Below, one piece after another: positions 43,168 through 52,979 of a stretch of 64,000 nucleotides of DNA (its first letter is position 1; every line of letters starts with the position of its first letter). Under the pieces are notes generated by a model. That model was not told the DNA's origin, ran no database searches, and was given only the letters and a program-made list of their open reading frames with translations. A program made the position numbers and the translations under genes. The DNA is from an uncultured Acidobacteriia bacterium (GTDB taxonomy: Bacteria > Acidobacteriota > Terriglobia > Bryobacterales > Bryobacteraceae), in the NCBI GenBank assembly GCA_903851195.1, contig CAINNJ010000064.1, forward strand, positions 248,001-312,000. The letters are read 5' to 3'.

Positions 43168-45080
43168 GCGAGAGAATTCGGGTTCTGTTACACGTGGATT
43201 CTCTGGTGCCCGGCGGCCTGGAACGAAAAGTCACCAGTCTGGCCCTCGGACTGGACCGAAGGCAGTTTGAACCGATCGTCGCCTGGAGCTGGCAGTACGG
43301 AATTTTTGGCGACCAGCTTCAGGCAGCGGGCATCCAGGTGGTCGAGATCGTGCCTGTCGCCGCCCGGTGCGCCGGCGTAGGCAAGGCCACGGCGCAGATC
43401 CGGCAACTCGCCCCCGACATTTATCACACGTTCAGTTGCCGCCAAAACGCCAGCGATACGCTGGTCGCTCGACGGGCGCGGGTTCCCATCATTATTTCGG
43501 CGCGCGACAACATGCGCCACTGGGCGCCGCGCAGTCCGGCCCGCAACTGGGAGTTCGACCGCAACAGCAGGACGCAGTATGTCACGCCCTGCTGTGAGGC
43601 CGTCGCCGAACTCTGCAGAAGGGTCGAAGGTGTCAATTCGAGGCGCGTGGTCGTCATCCATAACGGCGTCGAGCTTCCGCGGATCTCGCAATCGCCTTCC
43701 ATCCGGGACACGCTTGACCTGCCCCCGAACCCGTTCGTCATCGGCTACGCGGCCCGCTACCAAAAGCTGAAAGCGCATGAGAACCTGCTTCGCGCCCTGC
43801 GAAAAATCGTGGACCGCAGGCCCGACGTCCATCTGCTCTGCTGCGGCGCGGATGACGAAGGCAGGCGCGCGCAGCTTGAAGAACTGGTGGTCCGCCTCTC
43901 GCTCCAAAACAACGTCACGCTCCTCGGCGTGCAGCACGACATGGATCGCTTCTACCGCGGCCTCGATCTCTACGTCCACGCCTCCTCCAGCGAAGCGTTC
44001 TCCATGGCCATCCTCGAAGCCATGAGCCACCGGTTGCCGGTCGTGGCGACACGCGTGGGCGGCACCGCCGAATCGGTTCTGGATGGCGAAACCGGCCTGC
44101 TGGTGCCACCCTCCGACCCGCGCGCACTCTGCGACGCCGTCCTCCGCCTGCGGGACGAGACCGACGTGCGCATGTCCATGGGACTGGCGGGCCGTGACCG
44201 CGTCGCGCGCCACTTTACCGTGGAACACATGGTCGCCGGCTACGAGGCCTTGTACCGCCGGGCCACGAGTCCGCGGGTTCCACCGCTCCCGCCGGATGCT
44301 CCCGCCTTCACCGGCGGTCCGGAGGCGCGCGATCTCCCCGACACCACCATCTTCATCACAACAATCGGCGACGAAGTGAACTTCGCGGATTGCATCGCGC
44401 ATCTGCAGGCACAGACCGTGCGGTGCCCCATCGTGCTCATCGACAGAGTCGCCCCCATGTCGGCCGCCTTCGCCATGATGCACAAGCTCTGCACGACGCC
44501 CTACTATGTGCAGGTGGATGAAGACATGCTGCTGCACCCGCACGCCATCGAATCCCTGCATGACGAACTGGAGCAGGCGCCGGAGGATGTCGCCTTCGTT
44601 TGCGCGGCCCTCTGGGACTGCGATGTGGAGCGCGCCATCCTGGGCGTCAAGATCTATCGTCACGCCATCGTCCGGCAGTTTCCTTACCGAAATGTGATCA
44701 GCTGCGAAGTCCGGCAGATGAACAGCATGAAAGCGGCAGGCTACAAGACCGTGCTGCATTCCACCGATGAAGGCGCGCCCTGCCTGGGTGAACACGGCAA
44801 ACACTACTCCGCCGCCACCATCTTCCAGCGCTGGCAGCGGCTTTTTCAGAAACACGGCAGCATGGGCCACCTGACCTGGCTGGAACCCTGGCCCGTGCGC
44901 CTGCTCGAACGCTATATGCAAACGCGCGAACCGGAACACCTCTACGCGTTCCTCGGCTCCATTTCAGGCATCGCGGGCCGGCCGGAGTTCGATCGGGAAC
45001 TGGACTGGCGCGACGCCAACCCCGCTCTGCAACGCATGAATTTTTACTTTGACGCGCATCTCAACAAGGAGCAAAAATGA
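43164..45080 (+). CDS. Glycosyltransferase fusion: GT4 plus GT2-like domain
   Basis: 638 residues. The first 375 are a GT4 (HVDSLVPGGLERKVTSLAL, AARYQKLKAHENLLRAL, EAFSMAILEAMSHRLPVVA with an intact E-x7-E). After a Pro-rich hinge (about 376-392) a second part runs DTTIFITTIGDEVNFADCIA, YYVQVDEDMLLHPHAIESL, a GT-A-like fold with a DxD-like DED; the end is helical. The second half may be a transferase or a hydroxylase-like partner. Both activities in one chain suggest a disaccharide step. ATGA overlaps on both ends. Confidence 0.85.
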   Translation: MSERIRVLLHVDSLVPGGLERKVTSLALGLDRRQFEPIVAWSWQYGIFGDQLQAAGIQVVEIVPVAARCAGVGKATAQIRQLAPDIYHTFSCRQNASDTLVARRARVPIIISARDNMRHWAPRSPARNWEFDRNSRTQYVTPCCEAVAELCRRVEGVNSRRVVVIHNGVELPRISQSPSIRDTLDLPPNPFVIGYAARYQKLKAHENLLRALRKIVDRRPDVHLLCCGADDEGRRAQLEELVVRLSLQNNVTLLGVQHDMDRFYRGLDLYVHASSSEAFSMAILEAMSHRLPVVATRVGGTAESVLDGETGLLVPPSDPRALCDAVLRLRDETDVRMSMGLAGRDRVARHFTVEHMVAGYEALYRRATSPRVPPLPPDAPAFTGGPEARDLPDTTIFITTIGDEVNFADCIAHLQAQTVRCPIVLIDRVAPMSAAFAMMHKLCTTPYYVQVDEDMLLHPHAIESLHDELEQAPEDVAFVCAALWDCDVERAILGVKIYRHAIVRQFPYRNVISCEVRQMNSMKAAGYKTVLHSTDEGAPCLGEHGKHYSAATIFQRWQRLFQKHGSMGHLTWLEPWPVRLLERYMQTREPEHLYAFLGSISGIAGRPEFDRELDWRDANPALQRMNFYFDAHLNKEQK

Positions 45081-45877
45081 GCCTGCAGGCAAGCCTCGTC
45101 ATACCGGTGCTGCGGCAGCGGGATGCCTGGCTGGAACAGGCAATCCGGTCCGCCCTGGCCCAGACCATTCCCTGCGAAGTGCTGGTCGTAGTCGAGGGCG
45201 AGACCCCGGCTTCGAACCGTCAGATTATCGAACGGATCGCCGACGAGAACAGGACGAACGGCGCCACCCTGCGCCCGTTATTTCACGACAGGCCCCGGGG
45301 CTTTCCGCAGGCCCTCAATCTGGGGATGCGGTCGGCCACCACGGAACGGATCGGGATCCTGCTCAGCGACGACTGGCTCGATCCGAACTGTGTCGCCGAG
45401 TGCCTTGCGCACGACAGCGACATCGTATCCGCCGGCCTCCGCGTCTTTCTCGCCGACGGCGTCACACCGCTCGAAGGCTGTAACCGCCCTCTCCGCATGA
45501 GCCGGTTTCTCTCGCTTCCGACACTCGAAAAAAAAGCGGCCTACCTGTCGCATTTCTTCCTGTTTCAGAAGCGCGCTCTCGAACAGGTCGGCTATGTGGA
45601 CGAAACCATCGGCGACTATCCTGGCATCGACGATCACCACCTGATCTGGACCCTGCTGGAACACCACGCGACCGTCGCCATCGTGGAGAAAAACCTGTAC
45701 AACTACCGCGACCATGATGGCGACCGGCTGACTCTTGCGGACGCGGAACAGGCGGTCCGCAATCTCGAAAAAATTCTGCATAAGCACGGCATGCAGGAGC
45801 CCGAATTTTCTCAGGTCGTGGCCGGGCACCGCCGCTGGTACGGACGGCCGATCCATGAAGTGCTGCGGGAAAAATAG
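45077..45877 (+). CDS. Family 2 glycosyltransferase
   Basis: 266 residues: ASLVIPVLRQRDAWLEQAIR, VVEGETP, a DxD-like LLSDDWLDPN, and IGDYPGIDDHHLIWTLLEHH on the acceptor side. Last gene of the plus-strand glycan run, with an ATGA overlap to the fusion upstream. It converges on the acyltransferase, with six bases between the stops. Confidence 0.88.
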   Translation: MSLQASLVIPVLRQRDAWLEQAIRSALAQTIPCEVLVVVEGETPASNRQIIERIADENRTNGATLRPLFHDRPRGFPQALNLGMRSATTERIGILLSDDWLDPNCVAECLAHDSDIVSAGLRVFLADGVTPLEGCNRPLRMSRFLSLPTLEKKAAYLSHFFLFQKRALEQVGYVDETIGDYPGIDDHHLIWTLLEHHATVAIVEKNLYNYRDHDGDRLTLADAEQAVRNLEKILHKHGMQEPEFSQVVAGHRRWYGRPIHEVLREK

Positions 45878-45883
45878 GGAAGC

Positions 45884-47776
45884 TTACAGCCGGAAATAAG
45901 CTTTCGTATTTCCCAGCACGTAGCGCGCGCCCTCCAGCGTCCAGTGCGCATCGTCCCAGGTCATCGGCTTCTCCGTTCCCGGAACCAGATTGGGACACTC
46001 CGCGCGCGGGCACTCCGCTCTCGCAAGATCCAGGTATTCCGCGCCACCCGCTTTCGCAATCGCTTCCGCCCGAACGGTCAACGTCTTCTCCAGCCCGAAC
46101 ATCCTTTGGCGGCTGGATAACTCCTCAAACTCCCGTAGAGACCGGCTCCGCGCCAGAATCCTCGATTGCGAAACTTCAAGAACCACCTTCGGACCGGCTA
46201 CGACGAGTCGCCTTGCCCCGTGCAACCGGAAGAACGCAATCGTCCCGCTTAAGTAATCCAGGTTCCCTCGGTTCCAAGACATCGCAAGCACCACCGTGTC
46301 GTAAGCGGACCAGTCGATCGACGCTTCGAACAGGTGATGGTTGTAACTCTTACACCGCTTAAAAGAACGGCCGGTCCTGGCCGGAAAGCCCAGCAACGCC
46401 TTACACCCGGGCTCGGTATCGAGTTGGAAGTCGTAGTCGGGATAAGCTGCATGCAGTCCAACGGCCAGGTCGTCCGCGAAGCTGTCGCCCACGATCGCGA
46501 TGCGTCTGGTGGCTCCGGCTTGCCTGCAGGCCCCCGCGGGTGACTTCAGGCATGTCTTGAGAAAACGTCCTCTTTCGTATTCCGCCGCACTCGTGTTGCG
46601 GGAAAGGGCGGTGATTTCCCGCGTCGCGGGTTTCAGTCGCTCCGCATGGAACTTCACGAACAAGGCTGTCGACGCAAGACTCACGGCAAGAACGACGGCC
46701 CGGAGAAACAACCGCCACTGTGCTCCCGCGGAAGATGTCCGCCTGAAAGGTTGCTCGACAAACCGGTATAAACAAAGCGCCAGGAGAAAAGACAGAGCAA
46801 TCAGACCCTCTTTCTCCTCCACCGAAATCGTGCGCAGCTGAAAGTACCGGTAAAACACAAACACGGGCCAGTGAACCAGGTAGAGCGAATAGGAAATCAG
46901 CCCGATTCCGGCCATGAGGGGATTCCGGAGGTTCGCCCCGCTCCATCGGGCGTTGCCGGAAACGATGATCATCCCCGCCGCGACACACGGAATCAATGCA
47001 GCCGCGCCCGGAAACGGCGTGGATTTCGAAAAAGAACGGACGCAATAACCGAGCGCTGCGATTCCGCCGGTCAGAAGGATCTCCAGCCAGGCGTTATCGA
47101 CGTCTTCGAGGAACTCGCGTGCCGGAATCAAAAGCGCGCCGATGCAGAACTCAAAAATACGGAACGGGGTCAAATAAAAGACCGCCGTGGGGTCCCGCTT
47201 CAAAAAATACTGCGCCGCGCACAGCGACAGAAGCGCCACCAGCAGGATAACGCCGAAAACCCGGTTTCTGCCGCGTCTGATCCCTGCTAACGTCCAAAAT
47301 GCCCACAACAGAAAAGGCCAGAACAGATAAAACTGCTCCTCCACCCCAAGCGACCAGAAATGCAGCAGCGGGTTGCTCTCGCTGAATGCATCCCAATACC
47401 CGGCCTGCGTCCAGAAATAAATATTCTGCACTCCGGCTGATGACGAAAGGAGAGATGTCGCATAGCGTTCCAGATCCGCCGCCGAGAACACCAAACAGGC
47501 GCAAGGCAGAGACAGCGCCAGCGTCACGAACATCGCCGGAAAGATGCGGCGAACCCGCCGCCGATAAAAGTTCGCGAAGGAAAAAGCGCCCTGGCTGAGC
47601 TCCGCCAGGATGTTGCGGCTGATCAGATATCCGGAAATCACGAAGAATACGTCAACGCCGACAAAGCCGCCCTCGAATCCTTTCATTCTCGCGTGACAAA
47701 GCAACACCAAAAGAACCGCAACTGCCCTCAGCCCGTCCACCGCGGGCTCGTACTCTCCGGACCTGTATCTCTGCAA
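45884..47776 (-). CDS. OafA-type acyltransferase with C-terminal SGNH domain
   Basis: 630 residues from TTG 47776. The first 360 form the ten-helix acyltransferase-3 domain: EYEPAVDGLRAVAVLLVLLC, GFVGVDVFFVISGYLI, FYRRRVRRIFPA and FWSLGVEEQFYLFWP. The rest is an SGNH esterase-like domain: AIVGDSFADDLAVGL (nucleophile region) and DDAHWTLEGARYV (Asp/His). Such proteins put acetyl groups on extracellular glycans, with transfer across the membrane. It follows the AGE epimerase on the minus strand, two bases after its stop. Confidence 0.9.
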   Translation of the reverse strand: MQRYRSGEYEPAVDGLRAVAVLLVLLCHARMKGFEGGFVGVDVFFVISGYLISRNILAELSQGAFSFANFYRRRVRRIFPAMFVTLALSLPCACLVFSAADLERYATSLLSSSAGVQNIYFWTQAGYWDAFSESNPLLHFWSLGVEEQFYLFWPFLLWAFWTLAGIRRGRNRVFGVILLVALLSLCAAQYFLKRDPTAVFYLTPFRIFEFCIGALLIPAREFLEDVDNAWLEILLTGGIAALGYCVRSFSKSTPFPGAAALIPCVAAGMIIVSGNARWSGANLRNPLMAGIGLISYSLYLVHWPVFVFYRYFQLRTISVEEKEGLIALSFLLALCLYRFVEQPFRRTSSAGAQWRLFLRAVVLAVSLASTALFVKFHAERLKPATREITALSRNTSAAEYERGRFLKTCLKSPAGACRQAGATRRIAIVGDSFADDLAVGLHAAYPDYDFQLDTEPGCKALLGFPARTGRSFKRCKSYNHHLFEASIDWSAYDTVVLAMSWNRGNLDYLSGTIAFFRLHGARRLVVAGPKVVLEVSQSRILARSRSLREFEELSSRQRMFGLEKTLTVRAEAIAKAGGAEYLDLARAECPRAECPNLVPGTEKPMTWDDAHWTLEGARYVLGNTKAYFRL

Positions 47777-47778
47777 AC

Positions 47779-48891
47779 TTAATCCGCCCCTTCCAGCACA
47801 TCCGGAATCAGCATCGCGGCACGCGGCAGGTGGAACGGATCCTTCACCGGCAACGCAATCAGCTCCGTAATCGGGCGCCCCTGCCGGTCGAGGCGCTGCC
47901 GCCACTCCCCCGTCTCCGGCATGCCGAAATGCGCGAAGGCCCACTCATGCACGCGCCGGTACCAGTCGAGACACCACGCCTCGCCCGTAAGCCGGTGCGC
48001 CAGCAAAAGCGCATACAACGCCTCGGTGTGCGGCCACCAGAGCTTTTTCTCGGAGTGCGGCAGAAACGGCTCCCCGCCTCGCGCATCGATGCCGAGGAAA
48101 ATGCCGCCGTACTCCGGATCCCAGCCGGCTTCCAGATGCCGCCGGATCACCTCGGCGCACCGCGCAATCGTCGCCGCATCCCCCCGCCGCCGCGCCCAGT
48201 GCATCACGAACCACATCGATTCGATCGCATGCCCCGGATTCACGAAACTCCCCTCGCTGCCCGGCAGTTCCTCGTAATCGCGCGTCAGGAACTCCGGCAA
48301 TAACCGGCGATCGGGCCGCGCAAACCGATTCATCACGATTCGCGGATACTCATCCTCTCCGCTGACCTCGGTCAGAATCATCGGCACGCCATGCGTCCGT
48401 CTGCCCGGCGGCAACACATACGGAGCGGTCTCCCGGAAATCCGGTTCTTCCACCCGCCGCTTCACGCGCTCCAGAATCCGGTCCGCCTCGCTCCGGAACC
48501 CGGCGTCACCCGCGGCCCGGCAATACTCGCGCAGCGCGTAAACCACGAAGCAATCGGCATAGATGCTGATCGCGCCTTCCAGATGCGCGCCTTCCCGCGT
48601 CGTGCGGTAAACGAAACGGCCCTCCGCGTCCCGGCCGTGCGCGAGCAGAAAATCCAGAGTCCGCCTCGCTTCGGTCAAAAACTCCGGGCGCCTCTCGAAC
48701 CGGTTATAAAGCGCCGACAGCGTCCACGCCACCCGCGCCTGCGACCACGTGTATTTCTCCGTCGAAAGGATCTCGCCTTCCTCCGTCATGCACGAAAAAA
48801 CGCCGCCGTACTCGCGGTCGAGCGCGCGCATCCAGAAGGGAATGATGCCGTCCGCCAGCAGCGTCCGGTATTGGTCTCGCAGGCTCTTCAC
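47779..48891 (-). CDS. AGE-family epimerase/isomerase
   Basis: 370 residues, an (alpha/alpha)6 barrel of the N-acylglucosamine 2-epimerase type. TEKYTWSQARVAWTLSALYN, SFVNPGHAIESMWFVMHWAR and KKLWWPHTEALYALLLAHRL are signature stretches with the catalytic His residues. Members epimerise sugars such as GlcNAc/ManNAc or cellobiose, or act as isomerases. Neighbours suggest supply of sugar for the surface glycan. The substrate cannot be read from the sequence. Confidence 0.85.
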   Translation of the reverse strand: MKSLRDQYRTLLADGIIPFWMRALDREYGGVFSCMTEEGEILSTEKYTWSQARVAWTLSALYNRFERRPEFLTEARRTLDFLLAHGRDAEGRFVYRTTREGAHLEGAISIYADCFVVYALREYCRAAGDAGFRSEADRILERVKRRVEEPDFRETAPYVLPPGRRTHGVPMILTEVSGEDEYPRIVMNRFARPDRRLLPEFLTRDYEELPGSEGSFVNPGHAIESMWFVMHWARRRGDAATIARCAEVIRRHLEAGWDPEYGGIFLGIDARGGEPFLPHSEKKLWWPHTEALYALLLAHRLTGEAWCLDWYRRVHEWAFAHFGMPETGEWRQRLDRQGRPITELIALPVKDPFHLPRAAMLIPDVLEGAD

Positions 48892-48904
48892 TCAATCACG
48901 GCCT

Positions 48905-49876
48905 TCACTCGATCACGGTCCACCGGACCACGCAGCGCTTCTGCGGTCCCCTGCTCACATTTCGCAACACCAGAACCTGCGTATTGCCTTCCCCTGCCTG
49001 CAGCCGCGCTTCCCACTTCTTCGTATCGAAATCCAGCAGCAGTTTCACCGGCGGCACATTCGGAAACACGTACTCGGCATTCTGCGGTATCGGGCCGCCG
49101 GTCGATTCGAAAGTGCCTGCCATCGGTCCGCGATAAACCGCCTGGCCGGCGCCGCGATCGGCGAACTCTCCCACGATGTGCGGCCGCTGCGCCCGGCTCT
49201 CGGTCATGGGTCTCTTCTGCCCCGCATTATCGGCCGCATCGAACTTCAGATCGGACCGCCAGCGCAGCGCGCGATACATCGCCTCCTGGTCCGGCCCGTT
49301 GATGTCCTGACGAAGCAAACTCTCCGCCACAGGCCGGTACCGCGGCAGAATCTGCAGCGCCGTTTTTCTCCACGTCCCGATGTCGGGCATGTCGATCAGG
49401 ATCCGGCAGACCGCCGCAGCCTCGGCGGGCGAAAGCTGCGGTGTGCCCGATCCGCCCATGTCGTCGAGAAACGGCTTCGCGCTCGCCGGATACCGTGCCA
49501 TCAGATCGCCCAGCACCGCCGCGTTCTCTAACGTCCACGCCTCCGGACGGTGCGCCCACGAATACGCCACCACCCCCGACGCCACCCGCGCATCCGCCAG
49601 CGGCGCCATGAGCAACCGCAACCGATCCCGGCCTTCGGCGCCCCAGTGCGCGATCAGTTCGTCGTCCAGAATGTCGCGATACCAATCGATCCAGCTGAGC
49701 AGTTTCTGCACGGTCGCATCGCGGTTCGAGCCATCGGCATTTTCCAGCAACGCCTGAATTTTCTGGCGCGCCGCCGCGGGCGGAAACGGAGCCGCCTTGA
49801 TTTCTTTAAATTGCGCGTGCGCGGCCGCACCCAGCGCGCACCCCAGAAGAAGGCACTTTAGTAAGTTGAATGGCAC
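48905..49876 (-). CDS. Secreted protein of unknown function
   Basis: 323 residues from GTG 49876, with a signal peptide (MPFNLLKCLLLGCALGAAAHA). The middle is helical with Trp-rich turns (LLSWIDWYRDILDDELIAHW), the end is a beta-rich domain (PVKLLLDFDTKKWEARLQAG). No family recognised. It is on the minus strand upstream of the AGE gene (13-base gap), so it may be the first gene of that unit and act in the periplasm on the same glycan. Confidence 0.55.
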   Translation of the reverse strand: MPFNLLKCLLLGCALGAAAHAQFKEIKAAPFPPAAARQKIQALLENADGSNRDATVQKLLSWIDWYRDILDDELIAHWGAEGRDRLRLLMAPLADARVASGVVAYSWAHRPEAWTLENAAVLGDLMARYPASAKPFLDDMGGSGTPQLSPAEAAAVCRILIDMPDIGTWRKTALQILPRYRPVAESLLRQDINGPDQEAMYRALRWRSDLKFDAADNAGQKRPMTESRAQRPHIVGEFADRGAGQAVYRGPMAGTFESTGGPIPQNAEYVFPNVPPVKLLLDFDTKKWEARLQAGEGNTQVLVLRNVSRGPQKRCVVRWTVIE

Positions 49877-49989
49877 TGAATACTTCGATCCGCGCTCCTT
49901 TCCGCAGGTTTCGTCTCTCCAGCGTAATCAATCGCCCCCTTCGTCCGCGGAAAGGCCGGAAAACCACAAACAAATCCGGCCGTAATCTA

Positions 49990-49995
49990 TATAAT
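49990..49995 (+). promoter_or_regulatory. TATAAT box six bases before the cytochrome ATG
   Basis: A perfect TATAAT (49990-49995) lies just six bases before ATG 50002. If used, transcription would begin at or near the start codon and give a leaderless mRNA. No good -35 is visible. Confidence 0.4.
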
Positions 49996-50001
49996 CCGGG
50001 C

Positions 50002-50379
50002 ATGTCGAAAGCTCTCCTTCTATTTGCCCTTCCCCTGATGTTCACCATGCAGGCCGGCGCTCAGGACGATGCTGAGTATCAGGCATGGATGAAATCGATC
50101 CCTCCGAACGTCGGAGCGATTCGTAACGCAACCGACGCCGCCGCGGCCGCCCCCGCCGCCGGCAAACTCGCCGACACCTTCACCCAGGTGGCCGATTACT
50201 GGAAAAAGAAGAACGCCGAAGATGCCGTGAAATTCGCCGAAACGGCGCGCGACGCGGCCAAAGCCATCCAGTCCGGCGATGGCGATAAGGCCGCGAATCT
50301 GGCCAAAATCCAGGCGCAGTGCGGAGCCTGCCACATGGCCCATCGCGAAGGCAGCGCCGGGAATTTCAAAATCAAATAA
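50002..50379 (+). CDS. Small periplasmic cytochrome c (class II-like)
   Basis: 125 residues: signal peptide (MSKALLLFALPLMFTMQAGA), four predicted helices and a single C-terminal heme motif CGACH in IQAQCGACHMAHREGS. A CxxCH near the C-terminus in a helical bundle is the hallmark of the cytochrome c' / c556 group. It would be electron carrier or sensor in the periplasm. No Shine-Dalgarno is visible, in line with a leaderless start. Confidence 0.83.
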   Translation: MSKALLLFALPLMFTMQAGAQDDAEYQAWMKSIPPNVGAIRNATDAAAAAPAAGKLADTFTQVADYWKKKNAEDAVKFAETARDAAKAIQSGDGDKAANLAKIQAQCGACHMAHREGSAGNFKIK

Positions 50380-50381
50380 CG

Positions 50382-52895
50382 CTACTCATACCGGAGCGCG
50401 CGAATCGGGTCGATCCGGCTCGCGCGGCACGCCGGAATCAGCCCCGCCGCGGACGCGGCCAGTGTCAGCATCACGATGCTGATCCCCGCGCTCCATGCGT
50501 CGTTCGGATGGATGCCGTACAACTGAGCCGAGACAAACCGTGCCGCCCCCAGCCCGGCCGGGATCCCGAGCGCCAGTCCCGTCAGAATCAGCGCCGCCAC
50601 CTCCTTCATCACCAGCCAGACCACCGTGCTCCGCTGCGCGCCCAGCGCCATCCGCACGCCCACTTCCCGCGTCCTCCGCGCCACCGCGAACGCCATCACG
50701 CCGTAGAGACCGATGGTCGCCAGCAGAGTCGCCAGCAGCCCGAACCCGGCTGAGAGCAGCGCAATCAGCCGCTCGGTCAGCAACGTTTCTTCCAGCTGAA
50801 TCCCCAGCGTCTTCAGTTCGTACACCGGCATGGTCGCGTCCAGTTTCCGCACCTCGCTCTTCACCGCTGCATAGGCAGCGGACCGCGGCATCTGCGCGCG
50901 CACATAAAACGCCACGCCGTTCGGACCCCAGTTCGGAATAAACACCTGCCGGCGAACGCCCTCGCGAGGCCCTTCATACAGCGAATCCGCCACCACGCCG
51001 ACAATCTCCGTCTCCAGCTTCGACCCCTTCCGTCCGTTTCCCAGATGCCGGCCGATCGCCTGCCGCACGCCCTGCGCGCCCCCAAAGAAATGCCGCGCGA
51101 AAGACTCGTTCACAATCGCCACGTGCGACTTCTCCCGCATGTCCCGACGGTCGAAATCGCGGCCCGCGAGCAGCGGAATCCCCATGGTCTCGAAGTAGCC
51201 CGGCGACACCGAATTCATGTAGGCCTGCATATCCTCGCCGTCCCCAGCCGTGTGCCCTTCCACCTGCGTCGTGCTGTCCCACTCATCGCCGTGCAGCAGC
51301 GCCACCGAGGCCAGCGCCGCGGAACTGACACCCGGCACGGCGCGAAGTCCGCCGATCAACTGCTCATAGAAATGGACCGTCCGCGGCGTGTCGTAACCGT
51401 TCAGCGCCGGCGACACCTGGAACGTCACCAGGTTGCCGGGATCGTGAAAACCCGTCTTCGCCCCCTCCAGATTCGCCAGACTGCGCACAAAAAGCCCCGC
51501 GCCGAACAGCAGCAGGAAGCTCAACCCCACCTGCGCCGCCACCAATGCTTTGCGAAAGAACAGCGACCCGCCCGATCCCGCAATCGATCCCGCCGCGTCC
51601 TTCAGAGTTCCCCACAAATCCGGCCGGCTCGCGCGCAGCGCCGGCAGCAGCCCGAACACGATGCTCGTCACCAGCGTCAGGCAAAGCGTGAACGACAGAA
51701 TTCGCCAGTCCGGCTCCGGCCGCAGCAACAGCGGACTCGATTCCGACGGCACCAGCGCCAGCAGCCCCCGCGTCATCGCCGCCGCCAGCCCAATCCCCGC
51801 AACCCCGCCCGCCAGCGAAAGCACCAGACTCTCGATCAGTAACTGCCGCACCAGTCTCCCGTTCGAAGCGCCCAGCGAGAGCCGCACCGCGATCTCTTTC
51901 TGCCGCGCGAACGCCCTCGCGATCAGCAGATTCGCCACGTTGGCGCACGCAATCAGCAGCACCAGCCCCACCATGCACATCAGCACAACCAGCGCCTTCG
52001 AAAAGCTGTTCCGCAGCTGCGAATAGCCGGTTCCGGCCCGCTCCACCAGAATCGAGCCGCGCAGAAACTGCGTCCGCTCGTACGCGCTCCAGTCCTTCGC
52101 GGCCGGCAACGTCGTTTCATACTCCCGGATCTGGTGGAACAGCACCTGCAGCGGCGCGCGCGCCGTCTCCGCCGTGTAACCCGGCTTCAACCGGCCGAAC
52201 ACCTGGACCCACCGCGTCCGCCGATCCTCCACATCCAGCCAGCTCCATTCCGGCACCAGGTTCGGTTTCATCAGGATCGGCACCCGAATCTGCGGCGCCA
52301 CCGCCGGATCCATCCCCGTGAAGCCCGGTCCCGACACGCCGACAATGGTCATCGGATAGTTGTTCACCAGGATCTTCCGCCCCACCACGCCCTTATCGCG
52401 ATCGAACCGGCTGACCCAGTAGTCGTAGCTCAGCACCACCACCGGATGGCCGCCGAACACCCGATCGTCCTCTTTGGAATTGAACAGCCGCCCCGCCGCC
52501 GCCTTCACGCCGAGCATCGAGAAATAGTTGCCCGATACCATCTCGGCTTCCACCCGCTCCGTCTGGTTGCCCGCGCTGAGCGACGCCGAAACCAGCCGCC
52601 GGCACAGCACCTCCGAAAGCGGCGCACCCTTCTGCTGCAGATCGCGATAAATGGGGTAAGACTGCATCCGGTCCCCCATGTTGCTGCCATTGTGCGGACC
52701 CTTCTGGTACAGCATCACCAGCTGGTCGGGATCCCGCACCGGCAGCTGCCGCAGCATCAGTTGATCCATAATCGTGAAGATCGCGGTATTTGCCCCGATC
52801 CCCAGCGCGAGCGAAAGAATCGCCACGGACGCAAACAGGGGGCTCCGTCGAATCGCCCGCAACGCGAACCGGATGTCCGGCAGGAAACTGGTCAT
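50382..52895 (-). CDS. ADOP-family (MacB-like) ABC permease
   Basis: 837 residues. FALRAIRRSPLFASVAILSL with GIGANTAIFTIMDQLMLRQL is the standard opening of Acidobacterial duplicated orphan permeases. Two MacB/FtsX-type halves follow: a periplasmic domain and three helices (about 300-420), then a second set to the end, ACRASRIDPIRALRYE. These permeases resemble MacB and LolC but lack a dedicated ATPase beside them; their role in the lineage is unproven. None is adjacent here either. Confidence 0.9.
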   Translation of the reverse strand: MTSFLPDIRFALRAIRRSPLFASVAILSLALGIGANTAIFTIMDQLMLRQLPVRDPDQLVMLYQKGPHNGSNMGDRMQSYPIYRDLQQKGAPLSEVLCRRLVSASLSAGNQTERVEAEMVSGNYFSMLGVKAAAGRLFNSKEDDRVFGGHPVVVLSYDYWVSRFDRDKGVVGRKILVNNYPMTIVGVSGPGFTGMDPAVAPQIRVPILMKPNLVPEWSWLDVEDRRTRWVQVFGRLKPGYTAETARAPLQVLFHQIREYETTLPAAKDWSAYERTQFLRGSILVERAGTGYSQLRNSFSKALVVLMCMVGLVLLIACANVANLLIARAFARQKEIAVRLSLGASNGRLVRQLLIESLVLSLAGGVAGIGLAAAMTRGLLALVPSESSPLLLRPEPDWRILSFTLCLTLVTSIVFGLLPALRASRPDLWGTLKDAAGSIAGSGGSLFFRKALVAAQVGLSFLLLFGAGLFVRSLANLEGAKTGFHDPGNLVTFQVSPALNGYDTPRTVHFYEQLIGGLRAVPGVSSAALASVALLHGDEWDSTTQVEGHTAGDGEDMQAYMNSVSPGYFETMGIPLLAGRDFDRRDMREKSHVAIVNESFARHFFGGAQGVRQAIGRHLGNGRKGSKLETEIVGVVADSLYEGPREGVRRQVFIPNWGPNGVAFYVRAQMPRSAAYAAVKSEVRKLDATMPVYELKTLGIQLEETLLTERLIALLSAGFGLLATLLATIGLYGVMAFAVARRTREVGVRMALGAQRSTVVWLVMKEVAALILTGLALGIPAGLGAARFVSAQLYGIHPNDAWSAGISIVMLTLAASAAGLIPACRASRIDPIRALRYE

Positions 52896-52979
52896 AAACG
52901 AAATACTGCCGTCGGACCGATTGGTTACGAAATTACCTGGCGTCCGCGGGCTTAGTTATACAATTCGAAGGCGAAAGTC

